A stretch of DNA of 64,000 nucleotides from contig NZ_JAIUHR010000012.1 of NCBI RefSeq assembly GCF_020165195.1, forward strand, positions 62,001-126,000, read 5' to 3'. Positions 33,867 through 41,985 of this stretch are shown one piece after another (position 1 is the first letter of the stretch; each line of letters begins with the position of its first letter). This DNA is from Mesorhizobium sp. CA14 (GTDB lineage Bacteria > Pseudomonadota > Alphaproteobacteria > Rhizobiales > Rhizobiaceae). The notes below the pieces were generated by a model. The model did not search any database. It was not told the origin of the DNA and was given only the letters and a program-made list of their open reading frames with translations. The position numbers and the translations under genes were made by a program.

Positions 33867-34076
33867 ATGTCCGACACCACCTTCGCCCCCAGCTACGGTC
33901 CGGTTGCGATTCCGGTTCGGGAGCTTCTGCCATGGGCCATCTTCGCCGGCCTGATGCTGATGATGGCGATCTATTTCGTCGGCGCGGAAGAAGGCGCGAC
34001 GTCGCTGATCCGTGGCACCTATGTGCACGAGTTCGTGCATGATGGCCGCCACCTGCTCGGCTTCCCCTGCCACTAA
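33867..34076 (+). CDS. cbtB: cobalt transporter subunit CbtB
   Basis: 69 residues, one membrane helix (LLPWAIFAGLMLMMAIYFVG). The His-rich C-terminus YVHEFVHDGRHLLGFPCH carries the metal-binding pattern that defines CbtB. Works with CbtA in cobalt uptake for B12 synthesis. Directly under the cobalamin riboswitch. Confidence 0.93.
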   Translation: MSDTTFAPSYGPVAIPVRELLPWAIFAGLMLMMAIYFVGAEEGATSLIRGTYVHEFVHDGRHLLGFPCH

Positions 34077-34079
34077 AGC

Positions 34080-34102
34080 GGTTCAGCATCGCTGAATCCT
34101 TT
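34080..34102 (+). terminator. hairpin after cbtB (attenuator or terminator)
   Basis: GGTTCAGC-ATC-GCTGAATCC followed by TTTT, right after the cbtB stop. It may reduce read-through into cbtA; part of a common Mesorhizobium intergenic motif. Confidence 0.45.
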
Positions 34103-34118
34103 TCGATTCTGATCTAAC

Positions 34119-34162
34119 GCAATTCCGGACGGAAAACCGCTACGCACTTTTCCTGGAATTGC
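34119..34162. repeat. 44-bp palindromic intergenic repeat, copy 1
   Basis: Ends are GCAATTCC / GGAATTGC, inner stem GGAAAA / TTTTCC, centre CCGCTACGCAC. Identical over 44 bases to copy 2. Lies between cbtB and cbtA. Confidence 0.85.
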
Positions 34163-34176
34163 TTGGTTGGCTTAAC

Positions 34177-34220
34177 GCAATTCCGGACGGAAAACCGCTA
34201 CGCACTTTTCCTGGAATTGC
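34177..34220. repeat. 44-bp palindromic intergenic repeat, copy 2
   Basis: Exact duplicate of copy 1, 14 bases after it, ending 17 bases before the cbtA start. Confidence 0.85.
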
Positions 34221-34237
34221 TCAGAAGGATTAGTGAC

Positions 34238-34978
34238 ATGGTCGGAAAACTTTTGCTGCGCGGCATGCTTGTCGGGCTGGTTGCGGGGATTCTGGCATTC
34301 GCCTTCGCGCGCGTCTATGGCGAGCCGCAGGTCGACAAGGCGATCGCTTTCGAGGACCAGCAGGCCCAGGCCGCCGGCGCGGCGCCGGAGCCCGAGATGG
34401 TCAGCCGCACCACGCAGGCCGGCATCGGTCTCGCAACCGGCGTGCTGGTCTATGGCGCCGCCCTTGGCGGGCTGTTCTCGCTGGTCTTCGCCTATGCCTA
34501 TGGCCGTCTGGGCTCGCTCGGTCCGCGCGGCACCTCGGCGCTGATCGCGCTGCTCGGCTTCCTTGCCGCGATTGTGGTTCCGAGCCTCAAATACCCGGCC
34601 AACCCGCCGGCGGTAGGCAATGCCGAGACCATCGGCTACCGCACCGAGTTGTTCTTCATCATGATCGTCGTCTCGATCGCGGCGATGGTGGCGGCGGTCG
34701 GCCTGGCGCAGCGTCTGTGGAACCGGCTCGGCGCCTGGAACGCCTCGATCGTCGCGGGCCTCGCTTTCCTCGTCGTCTTTGCGCTGGTGAAGGCGGCGCT
34801 GCCCGACATCAACGAAGTGCCGGAGAACTTCTCCGCGACCGTGCTGTGGCAGTTCCGCGTCGCCTCGCTCGGCATCCAGCTGGTGCTGTGGACCGTCGTC
34901 GGGCTCGGCTTCGGCGCGGTTGCCGAACGCGTCGTCGCGGTGCGCGACCAGCGCAGCCCGGCACGCCGCTACGCCTGA
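34238..34978 (+). CDS. cbtA: cobalt transporter CbtA
   Basis: 246 residues with about six membrane helices (LLRGMLVGLVAGILAFAFAR; TGVLVYGAALGGLFSLVFAY). Charged loop RVYGEPQVDKAIAFEDQQAQ after the first span and VPSLKYPANPPAVGN are typical CbtA features. Partner of CbtB. ATG 34238 has AGAAGGA upstream. The 161-base gap from cbtB is filled by the hairpin and two repeat copies. Confidence 0.92.
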   Translation: MVGKLLLRGMLVGLVAGILAFAFARVYGEPQVDKAIAFEDQQAQAAGAAPEPEMVSRTTQAGIGLATGVLVYGAALGGLFSLVFAYAYGRLGSLGPRGTSALIALLGFLAAIVVPSLKYPANPPAVGNAETIGYRTELFFIMIVVSIAAMVAAVGLAQRLWNRLGAWNASIVAGLAFLVVFALVKAALPDINEVPENFSATVLWQFRVASLGIQLVLWTVVGLGFGAVAERVVAVRDQRSPARRYA

Positions 34979-35018
34979 AATCGCATGCGTTGGCCACCAC
35001 GGTTTCGCGCCCTGGCGG

Positions 35019-35061
35019 CCAAAGTGGCTCAACGGTCGGTACGACCGCCGAGCCACTTTGG
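35019..35061 (+). repeat. nested hairpin after cbtA
   Basis: Outer stem CCAAAGTGGCTC (35019-35030) with GAGCCACTTTGG (35050-35061), perfect 12 bp; inner stem CGGTCG (35033-35038) with CGACCG (35042-35047). Followed by TCCTTTGTTTT, so it can act as the cbtA terminator. Confidence 0.7.
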
Positions 35062-35075
35062 TCCTTTGTTTTCTC

Positions 35076-35119
35076 GCAATTCCGGACGGAAAACCGCAGC
35101 ACACTTTTCCTGGAATTGC
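35076..35119. repeat. 44-bp palindromic intergenic repeat, copy 3
   Basis: Same arms and inner stem as copies 1 and 2, but the centre reads CCGCAGCACAC. It ends exactly where the signal peptide of the next gene begins, so insertion probably removed that gene's original start. Confidence 0.8.
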
Positions 35120-35704
35120 TTGGTTTCGGTGCTGCTCGCACTTCTGGCCGCCACATCCGCGCAAGCGCATGACGGCTCGTCAGCCCCGCCTCCCCCCGGC
35201 ATCCAGATCCCCAGCCTCACCCACGGCCAGATGGCGGTGATTGCGCGCCACCGAGGCGACATCCTGGACCTTGCCCAACGCCAGACCGTAACCGACCCGA
35301 CCTTCCGGCGGCTCTACAATCACGGAAATCTGCAATTCACCTACTGCCTCTGGGGCCTGATGCCGGGAAGTCTTGGCGACGAAGAGAGCCCGTTCAACGA
35401 ATGCAGCCACGCCTATCTCGCCACCGCCAAGGCGCTGCTCACCTATATGGCGACGATGCCCTCTGCCGAACGCAACGCGAAGGCGCTGATCTCCGACATC
35501 GATGCCGAGATGGTGCGCAGCGGCGCGTCGTGGATCCTGTGCCAGTATAGCGGCGAAGCCTTCAGCACCGGCGCGGTGGTCGAGCCACGCTGGCGGGACA
35601 TCTTCTTCCACCTGCCGAGTCTCGCGGTGCTGCTTGCCGCGGCAGTGGCGCTTACCGCCGCCGCATGGTCGATTATCGGCGCGCCGCGTAGCCGCACGGC
35701 CTAG
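35120..35704 (+). CDS. periplasmic, membrane-anchored protein linked to cbtAB
   Basis: About 194 residues. The likely start is TTG 35120, which opens a signal peptide (LVSVLLALLAATSAQA, cleaved before HDGSS); an ATG at 34985 would read through the hairpin and repeat. Mature domain: LTHGQMAVIARHRGDILDLA, LQFTYCLWGLMPGS, FNECSHAYLA and WILCQYSGEAF, with three Cys and several His. A C-terminal membrane helix (LAVLLAAAVALTAAAWSII) anchors it. Family not identified; its position after cbtA suggests a cobalt-related periplasmic role. Confidence 0.65.
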   Translation: MVSVLLALLAATSAQAHDGSSAPPPPGIQIPSLTHGQMAVIARHRGDILDLAQRQTVTDPTFRRLYNHGNLQFTYCLWGLMPGSLGDEESPFNECSHAYLATAKALLTYMATMPSAERNAKALISDIDAEMVRSGASWILCQYSGEAFSTGAVVEPRWRDIFFHLPSLAVLLAAAVALTAAAWSIIGAPRSRTA

Positions 35705-35819
35705 GACGTTCACCGTTTCACGGAAACCGGGCGCGCATCACAATTCCGAGAGCGCGATGTCATCTCCAAACGGCAGACGTTTTCCATTTGGGCACCTGGG
35801 CTGAACACAGGAGCAAATC

Positions 35820-36719
35820 ATGCATGGAAAGATCATAGCTGGCCTCGCGTTAGCAGCCTCCCTTGGAATTGCCCAGCCCTCCCTTGCCGCACCCGACTGG
35901 AAGGCGGTAGCGCAGGCGCTCGGGAAATCCGGCACAGAAGCACCGGGGGGAGTCTACCGCGTCGGGCTGCCTCGTTCCGATCTGAAAGTCACTCTCGACG
36001 GCGTGGAACTCAAACCGGCCTTGGCGCTCGGCTCATGGCTCGCATTCAAACCCCTGGGCGATCACGATGCCATGGTAATGGGCGATCTCGTGTTGACCGT
36101 GCCAGAGATCGACCCGGTGATGATGAAATTGATTGAAAGCGGCATCGAGATCACGGCCCTCCACAATCACCTGCAGAAGGCCCAGCCGGAGACGATGTAT
36201 ATGCACGTCTTTGGTCACGGCGATCCGGAGAAGCTGGCTGCGGCGCTGCATACGGCGTTGCAGCAGAGTGGAACGCCGCTTTCGGACGCACCGGCGAGCG
36301 CCGCCGCTGCTTCGAAAGCGATCGATCTCGACACGCAAACCATTGACCAGGCGCTTGGCCACAAAGGCAAGGTCAACGGCGGTGTCTATCAGGTCAGCAT
36401 CGCGCGCGCAGAAACCATCAAGGACGACGGCATGGAGGTGCCGGATGCAATGGGCTCTGCGATTGCCATCAACTTCCAGCCGACCGGCGGTGGCAAGGCC
36501 GCGATCACCGGCGATTTCGTCCTGATCGCCTCTGAAGTGAATCCGGTGCTGCGAGCTCTGCGGGAAAGCGGAATAGAGGTGACCGCTGTGCACAACCACA
36601 TGCTCGACGATCAACCCCGGCTGTTCTTCATGCATTTTTGGGCAAATGACGATGTCGGGAAGTTGGCCAAAGGGCTGAAGCTGGCGCTCGATCAGGTGCA
36701 CCTTAGGACGGGCAGCTGA
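35820..36719 (+). CDS. DUF1259 (LppY/LpqO family) secreted protein
   Basis: 299 residues with signal peptide (MHGKIIAGLALAASLGIAQP, cleaved near SLAA). Two copies of the DUF1259 unit at about 27-140 and 165-295, each with MVMGDLVLT/ITGDFVLIA, EIDPVMMKLIESGIEITALH and HNH. The two conserved HNH-like sites (ALHNHL, AVHNHM) and MHVFGHGD/MHFWAND look like metal ligands. Function unknown. Followed after two bases by an MFS gene, so they form a pair. Confidence 0.87.
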   Translation: MHGKIIAGLALAASLGIAQPSLAAPDWKAVAQALGKSGTEAPGGVYRVGLPRSDLKVTLDGVELKPALALGSWLAFKPLGDHDAMVMGDLVLTVPEIDPVMMKLIESGIEITALHNHLQKAQPETMYMHVFGHGDPEKLAAALHTALQQSGTPLSDAPASAAAASKAIDLDTQTIDQALGHKGKVNGGVYQVSIARAETIKDDGMEVPDAMGSAIAINFQPTGGGKAAITGDFVLIASEVNPVLRALRESGIEVTAVHNHMLDDQPRLFFMHFWANDDVGKLAKGLKLALDQVHLRTGS

Positions 36720-36721
36720 CT

Positions 36722-37990
36722 TTGACGCAGTCCCGGCGAAATTCCGAAGGCGGCGGCGTTGGCCCGGCCGGCGCCGAACAGCCGGGCCACCAGCCAGAAG
36801 GAGGCCGCGCTGCGGACATCTACGCGGCGCGCGCCCTTCGGGATTTTGGGGACGGCTTCGCCGCAGTGCTCCTGCCGGTATATCTAGCCTCGATCGGACT
36901 TGGACCGCTGGAGATCGGTGTCGTGGCTACCGCCGCACTTCTTGGTTCGGCATTGTTGACGCTCGGCATCGGCTTCCTGGCGGTGCGCGCAGACCGGCGC
37001 ACCCTGCTTCTGGCTGCATCCGGCCTGATGATCGCAACCGGGCTGGCCTATACGCAGTCAAGCACCTATGCACTTCTTCTGCTCGTGGCCTTCCTGGGCA
37101 CCATCAATCCTTCGTCAGGAAGCGTAAGCATCTTCGTTCCGCTGGAGCATGCAGTCCTGTCGCGGCTCGTCGCCGATGCGGACCGCACCAGGGCGTTCGC
37201 GCGTTACAGCCTGCTAGGTGCGCTGGCGGCAGCGTTTGGCGCCCTTGCTGCAACCAGCCCGGACTTTCTGGTCACGATCGGGATGTCGCGATTAACGGCG
37301 CTGAAGGCGATGTTCGTCCTCTATGCAAGTCTCGGCCTGGCGGGAGGCTTGGTATACGCGCGCATTCCAGTCGGTCCCAAAACCTCCCCCAAGGACCGGC
37401 CGGCAGCGGCGCTTGGGCCGTCGCGTGGCATTGTCTACAAGCTGGCGGCCCTGTTCAGCATCGATGCGTTCGCCGGCGGGTTTGCGGTGCAGTCGCTCAT
37501 GGCTTTATGGTTGTTCAGCAAGTTTGGACTTTCGCTGTCGACTGCCGGGGTGTTCTTTTTCTGGTCGGGTATTTTATCGGCGGTCTCATTTCCGTTCGCC
37601 GCTTGGCTGTCGAACCGCATCGGGCTTGTGAACACGATGGTGTTCACTCACATCCCGTCAAGCATCTGCTTGATCCTGGCCGCCCTGGTGCCGAATCTTC
37701 ATGCCTCCCTGGCATTTCTCCTTGTACGCGCAGCATTGTCCCAGATGGACGTGCCGACCCGCTCCTCATATGTGATGGCAGTCGTCACGCCGCCGGAGCG
37801 GCCCGCGGCGGCGAGCCTCACGTCGGTTCCACGCAGTCTCGCGGCAGCGGCGAGCCCGGCCATTGCCGGGGCGCTGTTTGCTGCGGGGTTCGAAGCCTGG
37901 CCGCTGGTGATCTGCGGTGTCCTCAAGATCCTCTATGATCTGGCTTTGCTTTGGACTTTCCGCCACGTCAAGCCGCCTGAGGAGCTATGA
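36722..37990 (+). CDS. MFS transporter
   Basis: 422 residues, 12 spans. Starts from TTG 36722, two bases after the DUF1259 stop, so probably translated by coupling; the first 30 residues are polar and Gly-rich. Segments: RDFGDGFAAVLLPVYLASIG, LGIGFLAVRADRRTLLLAAS (motif A) and a large charged loop near 215. The pairing with a DUF1259 protein recurs in other bacteria as far as I recall, with unknown substrate. Confidence 0.85.
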   Translation: MTQSRRNSEGGGVGPAGAEQPGHQPEGGRAADIYAARALRDFGDGFAAVLLPVYLASIGLGPLEIGVVATAALLGSALLTLGIGFLAVRADRRTLLLAASGLMIATGLAYTQSSTYALLLLVAFLGTINPSSGSVSIFVPLEHAVLSRLVADADRTRAFARYSLLGALAAAFGALAATSPDFLVTIGMSRLTALKAMFVLYASLGLAGGLVYARIPVGPKTSPKDRPAAALGPSRGIVYKLAALFSIDAFAGGFAVQSLMALWLFSKFGLSLSTAGVFFFWSGILSAVSFPFAAWLSNRIGLVNTMVFTHIPSSICLILAALVPNLHASLAFLLVRAALSQMDVPTRSSYVMAVVTPPERPAAASLTSVPRSLAAAASPAIAGALFAAGFEAWPLVICGVLKILYDLALLWTFRHVKPPEEL

Positions 37991-38086
37991 GGCTACGCCT
38001 GTCTGCAAGAAGGTGGCAATCAACCCGATTCCGGCCAGCGCAGGGCAGAGTTCAGCCACCTCTGAATTGCAAAAAAGCCAGTGATT

Positions 38087-38308
38087 TCAAGCGACCAAGA
38101 CCTGGCGCAAAGCCGCGCCGAACAGGAACAACCCGGTGCCGATCTCCAACAGCGTCGAGATGCGGGCGGCATTGGAGCCAAACCGGTCGAAGACAGCGAC
38201 GGGGCCCTTTCGCAACAGAACCGCGAGGGCGACGACGATCCCAAGGGTAATCGCCACATCCGCCATCATGGCGATCTCACGTTGATATTCGAAGGGTGCC
38301 TGTATCAT
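38087..38308 (-). CDS. short NicO/RcnA-like C-terminal membrane fragment
   Basis: 73 residues with two membrane helices (ADVAITLGIVVALAVLLRKG; GTGLFLFGAALRQVLVA) separated by VFDRFGSNAARISTLLEI. This layout matches the last two helices of nickel/cobalt exporters of the RcnA/NicO type, which normally exceed 250 residues. Its ATG overlaps the dmeF stop (ATGA). It is either a relic fused to the dme operon by deletion or a functional mini-subunit; I favour a relic still translated. Confidence 0.45.
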   Translation of the reverse strand: MIQAPFEYQREIAMMADVAITLGIVVALAVLLRKGPVAVFDRFGSNAARISTLLEIGTGLFLFGAALRQVLVA

Positions 38309-39633
38309 CCATTCACGTGCTCATGGTGATCGCCATCCGGCTCGGCCATGGCGAAGAGGAGATCCTCGCTGTCGGGACCCGCAGCCAGTTGCAGCCTGGC
38401 GCTGAACTCGTGCGGCTCGGCCGGGGCGACCAGGCTTTGCAGATAATGGTGATCGCCGCCGACCGGAGACAGCAGCAGGCTTTCGACCGCACCGTCCGCC
38501 CTTTCGATGGCGACCTTCGCCCGCAGGCCCTCGGCGTGACGCGACAGGCGCAGCCGCATGCGCTCGCCCTGCGGCGTGTCGACGATCTCGAGCAACCCGC
38601 AGGCGAGTTTGCCCGAAACCAGGAACGGATCGGGCGCATGACGGTGGCCGCCTTCGGTCCGTGGCTCGGCAAAGCGCACCGTGGCGACGTCGAGCGCGGG
38701 AATGTGCGCGAAGAGCTCGGTCTTGAGCAATGCGGCGATGTTGTTCGCGGCGGCCAGCAGCAGCCCGTCATTGACTGCAATCTCCACGTCGACATGCAGC
38801 TTGTGGCCGAGCCAGCGGGCCTTGGCGTCAATCACCTTTTCGATCCCGCCGACATGCTCAGCGGCGTGGTGAATCTCGTCAACGAGCCCGGGCTCGACGC
38901 CGTCCAGCATGCGCGTCAGCACCGAGCGCGCCGATTGCCAGACGATGCCGAAGATGGCGACCGTGATGAGCAGGCCGATGATCGGATCGGCCAATGGGTA
39001 ACCAAACCAGACGCCGACCGCGCCGGCAACGACGGCGAGGCTGGTGAGCCCGTCGGTGCAGGCGTGATAGCCATCGGCGATCAAGGCCGCGCTGTTGATC
39101 TGACGGCCGACGCGGATACGGAACACCGCCACCGCCTCGTTGCCGAGGAAGCCGATCACGCCGGCCGCGGCGAGCCAGCCCAGGAATTGGACCGGGCGCG
39201 GATTGAACAGGCGGTTGACGGCTTCATATCCGGCCACGAGCGCGCTCGCCAGGATGATGAGCACGATGATGATGCCGGCCAGGTCCTCGACCCGGCCGAG
39301 GCCGTAGGTGAACGTGCGGGTCGGCTTGCGCCGCACCAGCACGAAAGCGATCCACAGCGGTATGGCCGTCGTCGCGTCGGCGATGTTGTGGATGGTATCG
39401 GCAAGCAGCGCCACGCTGCCCGAAGCCATGACGACGACGATTTGCAAGGCGGCGGTGACCGCAAGGATCGCGAACGACCACTTGATCGCCCAGATGCCTC
39501 GATCGGTGGTGGCGATGGTGGCGTCGATCACGCCATGCGTGTGGCCGTGCGGTCCGTGATGGCCGTGGCCATGCCCGCCATGGTCATCTCCGTGCGCGCC
39601 GAAGCCGTACCAGTCCAGAGCTTTTTCCCACAT
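38305..39633 (-). CDS. dmeF: cation diffusion facilitator, DmeF-type Co/Ni exporter
   Basis: 442-residue CDF pump: His-rich cytosolic N-terminus (HGDDHGGHGHGHHGPHGHTH), six spans, metal sites ALLADTIHNIAD and ALIADGYHACTD (the HxxxD pairs), and a long C-terminal domain ending in HHEHVNG. N-terminal His clusters and the linked DmeR-type regulator indicate DmeF, a cobalt/nickel exporter in rhizobia. ATG 39633, eight bases after the regulator stop. Confidence 0.88.
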   Translation of the reverse strand: MWEKALDWYGFGAHGDDHGGHGHGHHGPHGHTHGVIDATIATTDRGIWAIKWSFAILAVTAALQIVVVMASGSVALLADTIHNIADATTAIPLWIAFVLVRRKPTRTFTYGLGRVEDLAGIIIVLIILASALVAGYEAVNRLFNPRPVQFLGWLAAAGVIGFLGNEAVAVFRIRVGRQINSAALIADGYHACTDGLTSLAVVAGAVGVWFGYPLADPIIGLLITVAIFGIVWQSARSVLTRMLDGVEPGLVDEIHHAAEHVGGIEKVIDAKARWLGHKLHVDVEIAVNDGLLLAAANNIAALLKTELFAHIPALDVATVRFAEPRTEGGHRHAPDPFLVSGKLACGLLEIVDTPQGERMRLRLSRHAEGLRAKVAIERADGAVESLLLSPVGGDHHYLQSLVAPAEPHEFSARLQLAAGPDSEDLLFAMAEPDGDHHEHVNG

Positions 39634-39641
39634 CGAACGCC

Positions 39642-39899
39642 TCACAGGTATTTGGTGAGCTGCTTGAGCTCCTTGAGCGTGTCCCTGGTCGATTCGCCGC
39701 CTTCGACGAGACAATGCTCGATATGGTCGTGGATCAGCTCGCGCTTGGCGTTGCCGACGGCACTTTCGACGGCGTGGAGCTGTTGCGCGAGATCGAGACA
39801 GGAGCGCCCCTGCTCGAACATGGCGAGCACGGCGGCGAGATGGCCGTGCGCGCGCTTGAGCCTGGCGATGATGTCAGGATGAGAGCTGTGTATTGTCAT
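39642..39899 (-). CDS. dmeR: RcnR/DmeR-type metal-responsive repressor
   Basis: 85-residue four-helix regulator of the CsoR/RcnR family: DIIARLKRAHGHLAAVLAMF, then QLHAVESAVGNAKRELIHDH. Candidate ligands H4, C34 and the H57/H59/H62 cluster fit the Co/Ni group rather than copper CsoR. A 12-bp inverted repeat just upstream is the likely operator. First gene of the operon with dmeF. Confidence 0.88.
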   Translation of the reverse strand: MTIHSSHPDIIARLKRAHGHLAAVLAMFEQGRSCLDLAQQLHAVESAVGNAKRELIHDHIEHCLVEGGESTRDTLKELKQLTKYL

Positions 39900-39902
39900 A
39901 CG

Positions 39903-39930
39903 GATATCCTATCCTCCAGGGTAGGATATC
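39903..39930. promoter_or_regulatory. candidate DmeR operator
   Basis: GATATCCTATCC (39903-39914) and GGGTAGGATATC (39919-39930), 12-bp arms with one mismatch and a 4-base centre, starting 4 bases before the dmeR coding sequence. ATAT ends around a C/G-rich middle fit published descriptions of DmeR sites in Rhizobium as I recall them. Confidence 0.65.
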
Positions 39931-40003
39931 ACAAGCAGAGAACGCGACGCGCTTGAAGTCAGCTCTCCCCGGCGGTTTCAGGCTTTGGTGGCTGGACCAG
40001 CGG

Positions 40004-40828
40004 TCAAGCCGACTTGCGGGCAGGCCTCGCCATCGACGGCGCCTTGATCCCTTCCTTGGCAAGGCTCTTCCTGAGCACCGCAGCCAGATCGATGACGTTT
40101 TCCTTCGGCTTGGGCGCCGCCTTCGGCAACTTCCTGCCCTTGCGCTTGGCATCGATCATCGCAATCAGCGCATCCTCATAGGTGTCCTCGAATTTCGATG
40201 GGTCGAACTTGGTCACCTTCTTGTCGATCAGGAGCTCGGCGATCTCCAGCAGGTCCTTGTCGTATTTCGGCGACTTCAGACCCTCGAAGACGCTTTTTTC
40301 CGACACCATCTCGTTGCGCGTGCGCAGCTCGGTGAGCAGCATGCCCTTGCCGAAGGGCTGGATCACGACCTCGCGGCCACGCTGGTAGAGCACCACGCAG
40401 GACCTTGCGGCGACACGCTTCTTCTTCATCGCCTCACGCAATACGCTGAAAGCCTCAAGCGCCGCACCATCGGCGGGGACGAGGTAATAAGGCTTTTCCA
40501 GATAGCGCGTGTCGATGTCATCCAGGGCGACGAACTCGTCGACCTCCAACGTGTGCGCCGAGGTGAGTTTCAGCTTCTTGATCTCGTCCGGCTCGATCTC
40601 GATGTAATCGTCCTTCTCCAGTTCGAAGCCCTTGGTCTGGTCCTCGGTCTCGACGACATCGCCGGTCTGCTCGTCGACATAGGCGCTTTTCACCGGCAAG
40701 CCATCCTTACGGTTCAGGATCTTGAAATGCACCTTGCCGGCCTCGCTTGTGGCGCCGACCAGCTTGATGCCGCAAGACACAGAGCCGACCTTCAGAAAAC
40801 CCTTCCAAACCGCGCGTGGCGCAACCAT
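40004..40828 (-). CDS. ku: non-homologous end-joining protein Ku
   Basis: 274-residue bacterial Ku: WKGFLKVGSVSCGIKLVGAT start, KSAYVDEQTGDVVE, YLEKPYYLVPADGAALEAFS, FGKGMLLTELRTRNEMV, and a basic Ala/Lys tail (SMARPARKSA). Binds double-strand DNA ends and recruits LigD. No ligD or second ku is in the window; rhizobia often have several ku genes elsewhere. Divergent partner not evident. Confidence 0.92.
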   Translation of the reverse strand: MVAPRAVWKGFLKVGSVSCGIKLVGATSEAGKVHFKILNRKDGLPVKSAYVDEQTGDVVETEDQTKGFELEKDDYIEIEPDEIKKLKLTSAHTLEVDEFVALDDIDTRYLEKPYYLVPADGAALEAFSVLREAMKKKRVAARSCVVLYQRGREVVIQPFGKGMLLTELRTRNEMVSEKSVFEGLKSPKYDKDLLEIAELLIDKKVTKFDPSKFEDTYEDALIAMIDAKRKGRKLPKAAPKPKENVIDLAAVLRKSLAKEGIKAPSMARPARKSA

Positions 40829-41195
40829 GTGGCATTCCCGTTATCATTGCGATCAACAGGAACATCTGTCGGCCCGCGGGGTTCCGCTCGCCACCAAGCC
40901 CCGGCAGTCCAGCGGCCAAGACGGCATATGCGACGCGCCGCTCGGCCTTGCGGTCGATCGAAGGCATGCGCATCACCTTCGCGATGCCGTTGATGGCGTC
41001 TCCCGTTTATGGCGATCGGACGCAGTACCTGCCGCGAAATCCTGGCTTCATGTGATCGGACGGGCCGTAGCGGAGGCAGCGCAGAGGCAACCAAACGCTT
41101 GTTTTCCCGTTTATTTCAGTAGCTGCCGGCACCGGTCGTGTCGTCAGCCAATTGGCTCCAGGGCGGCATTCGCGCGGAGCAGAAGGGAGGCCGCA
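40829..41195. other. intergenic region without recognisable gene
   Basis: 367 bases upstream of ku. No family-like protein in any frame and no clear repeat. The ku promoter (minus strand) and the promoter of the 41196 gene should be here; no confident hexamers seen. Confidence 0.35.
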
Positions 41196-41531
41196 ATGAC
41201 ACGGCCCGTTGTTGAAATAGGGGACAGGGTGGCGGTGCTCGCGACGGTGACCGAGCGTGTTAAGGATCGCGTCATGCTGGCGCTCGACGGCGACAGCCAC
41301 AATTATTCGATGGTCGAGCCCAACGCCAAAGCCGGCGACAAGCTCAGGCTCGAGGGCGAAGTCGTCCATGTCGACGAGGACCTCGGACGCACGACCGTGC
41401 AGGTGCTGGGACGCGTGACCGTCGACACCAAGTCGGTCGAGATGGTGACGCGACGTTGCGACCTCGACCATATCGGTTCCAACGTGCCTGGCCACCCTCG
41501 CCCGCGCACCCCGCCGCTACCGCATGGGTGA
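41196..41531 (+). CDS. small protein, unknown function
   Basis: 111 residues with a strong AAGGGAGG before ATG. Beta-rich core (EIGDRVAVLATVTERVKDRV, VMLALDGDSHNYSMVEPNA, DKLRLEGEVVHVDEDLG) looks like a small barrel, perhaps OB- or SH3-like. The C-terminal Pro/Arg tail (HPRPRTPPLPHG) looks disordered. No family recognised. Confidence 0.65.
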   Translation: MTRPVVEIGDRVAVLATVTERVKDRVMLALDGDSHNYSMVEPNAKAGDKLRLEGEVVHVDEDLGRTTVQVLGRVTVDTKSVEMVTRRCDLDHIGSNVPGHPRPRTPPLPHG

Positions 41532-41589
41532 ACAAGCGGATCACGGCCCTTCTTCGCGCGTCCCTGCGCTGAATCGACCGTGAAGCTGC

Positions 41590-41739
41590 CTAGTGGCGCT
41601 TGAAATACTGCACTTCGCGTTCGTGCTTCTCCGCGGCTTCGCGTGACTTGAAGGTGCCCAGATTGCGGCGCTTACCGGTCCTGGGATCGATCTTGCGCGA
41701 ATAGAGCCGGTATTCGCCGGATTTCAGCTTGCGGATCAT
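41590..41739 (-). CDS. 49-residue basic protein, integrase-arm-like
   Basis: ATG 41739 follows AAGGAGA. MIRKLKSGEYRLYSRKIDPR, then TGKRRNLGTFKSREAAEKHE resembles the three-strand-plus-helix AP2/integrase N-terminal arm, but no catalytic domain follows. Widespread as a free small protein in Rhizobiales in my experience; possibly DNA-binding. Confidence 0.65.
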   Translation of the reverse strand: MIRKLKSGEYRLYSRKIDPRTGKRRNLGTFKSREAAEKHEREVQYFKRH

Positions 41740-41985
41740 CGCTGTCTCCTTGTGAATCAGGACTCTAACCCGGCTGAGGCCGTCGCGGTTCCAAGCAGGC
41801 CATCCCGCCCGCTTGCAGCCCGGCAGCAAAAAAGCGCTGCTGTCGGTGAACCATTTCACGGACGCGAATGACCCAATGTCGGAATCCACATCGCAACGAC
41901 ACGATTTGGTCGGATTATTTGCATTCAAATGACTTTCGCGACGTTATGCGGATGTCGCTGAAGTGCCGGATCTGAGGAGGGTGAG

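Noticed and set aside
38296..39882. 528-codon plus-strand frame opposite dmeF/dmeR
   Set aside because: Antisense shadow; composition rich in Asp/Gln/Arg, no ribosome site, and the minus-strand products are clear CDF and RcnR-type proteins.
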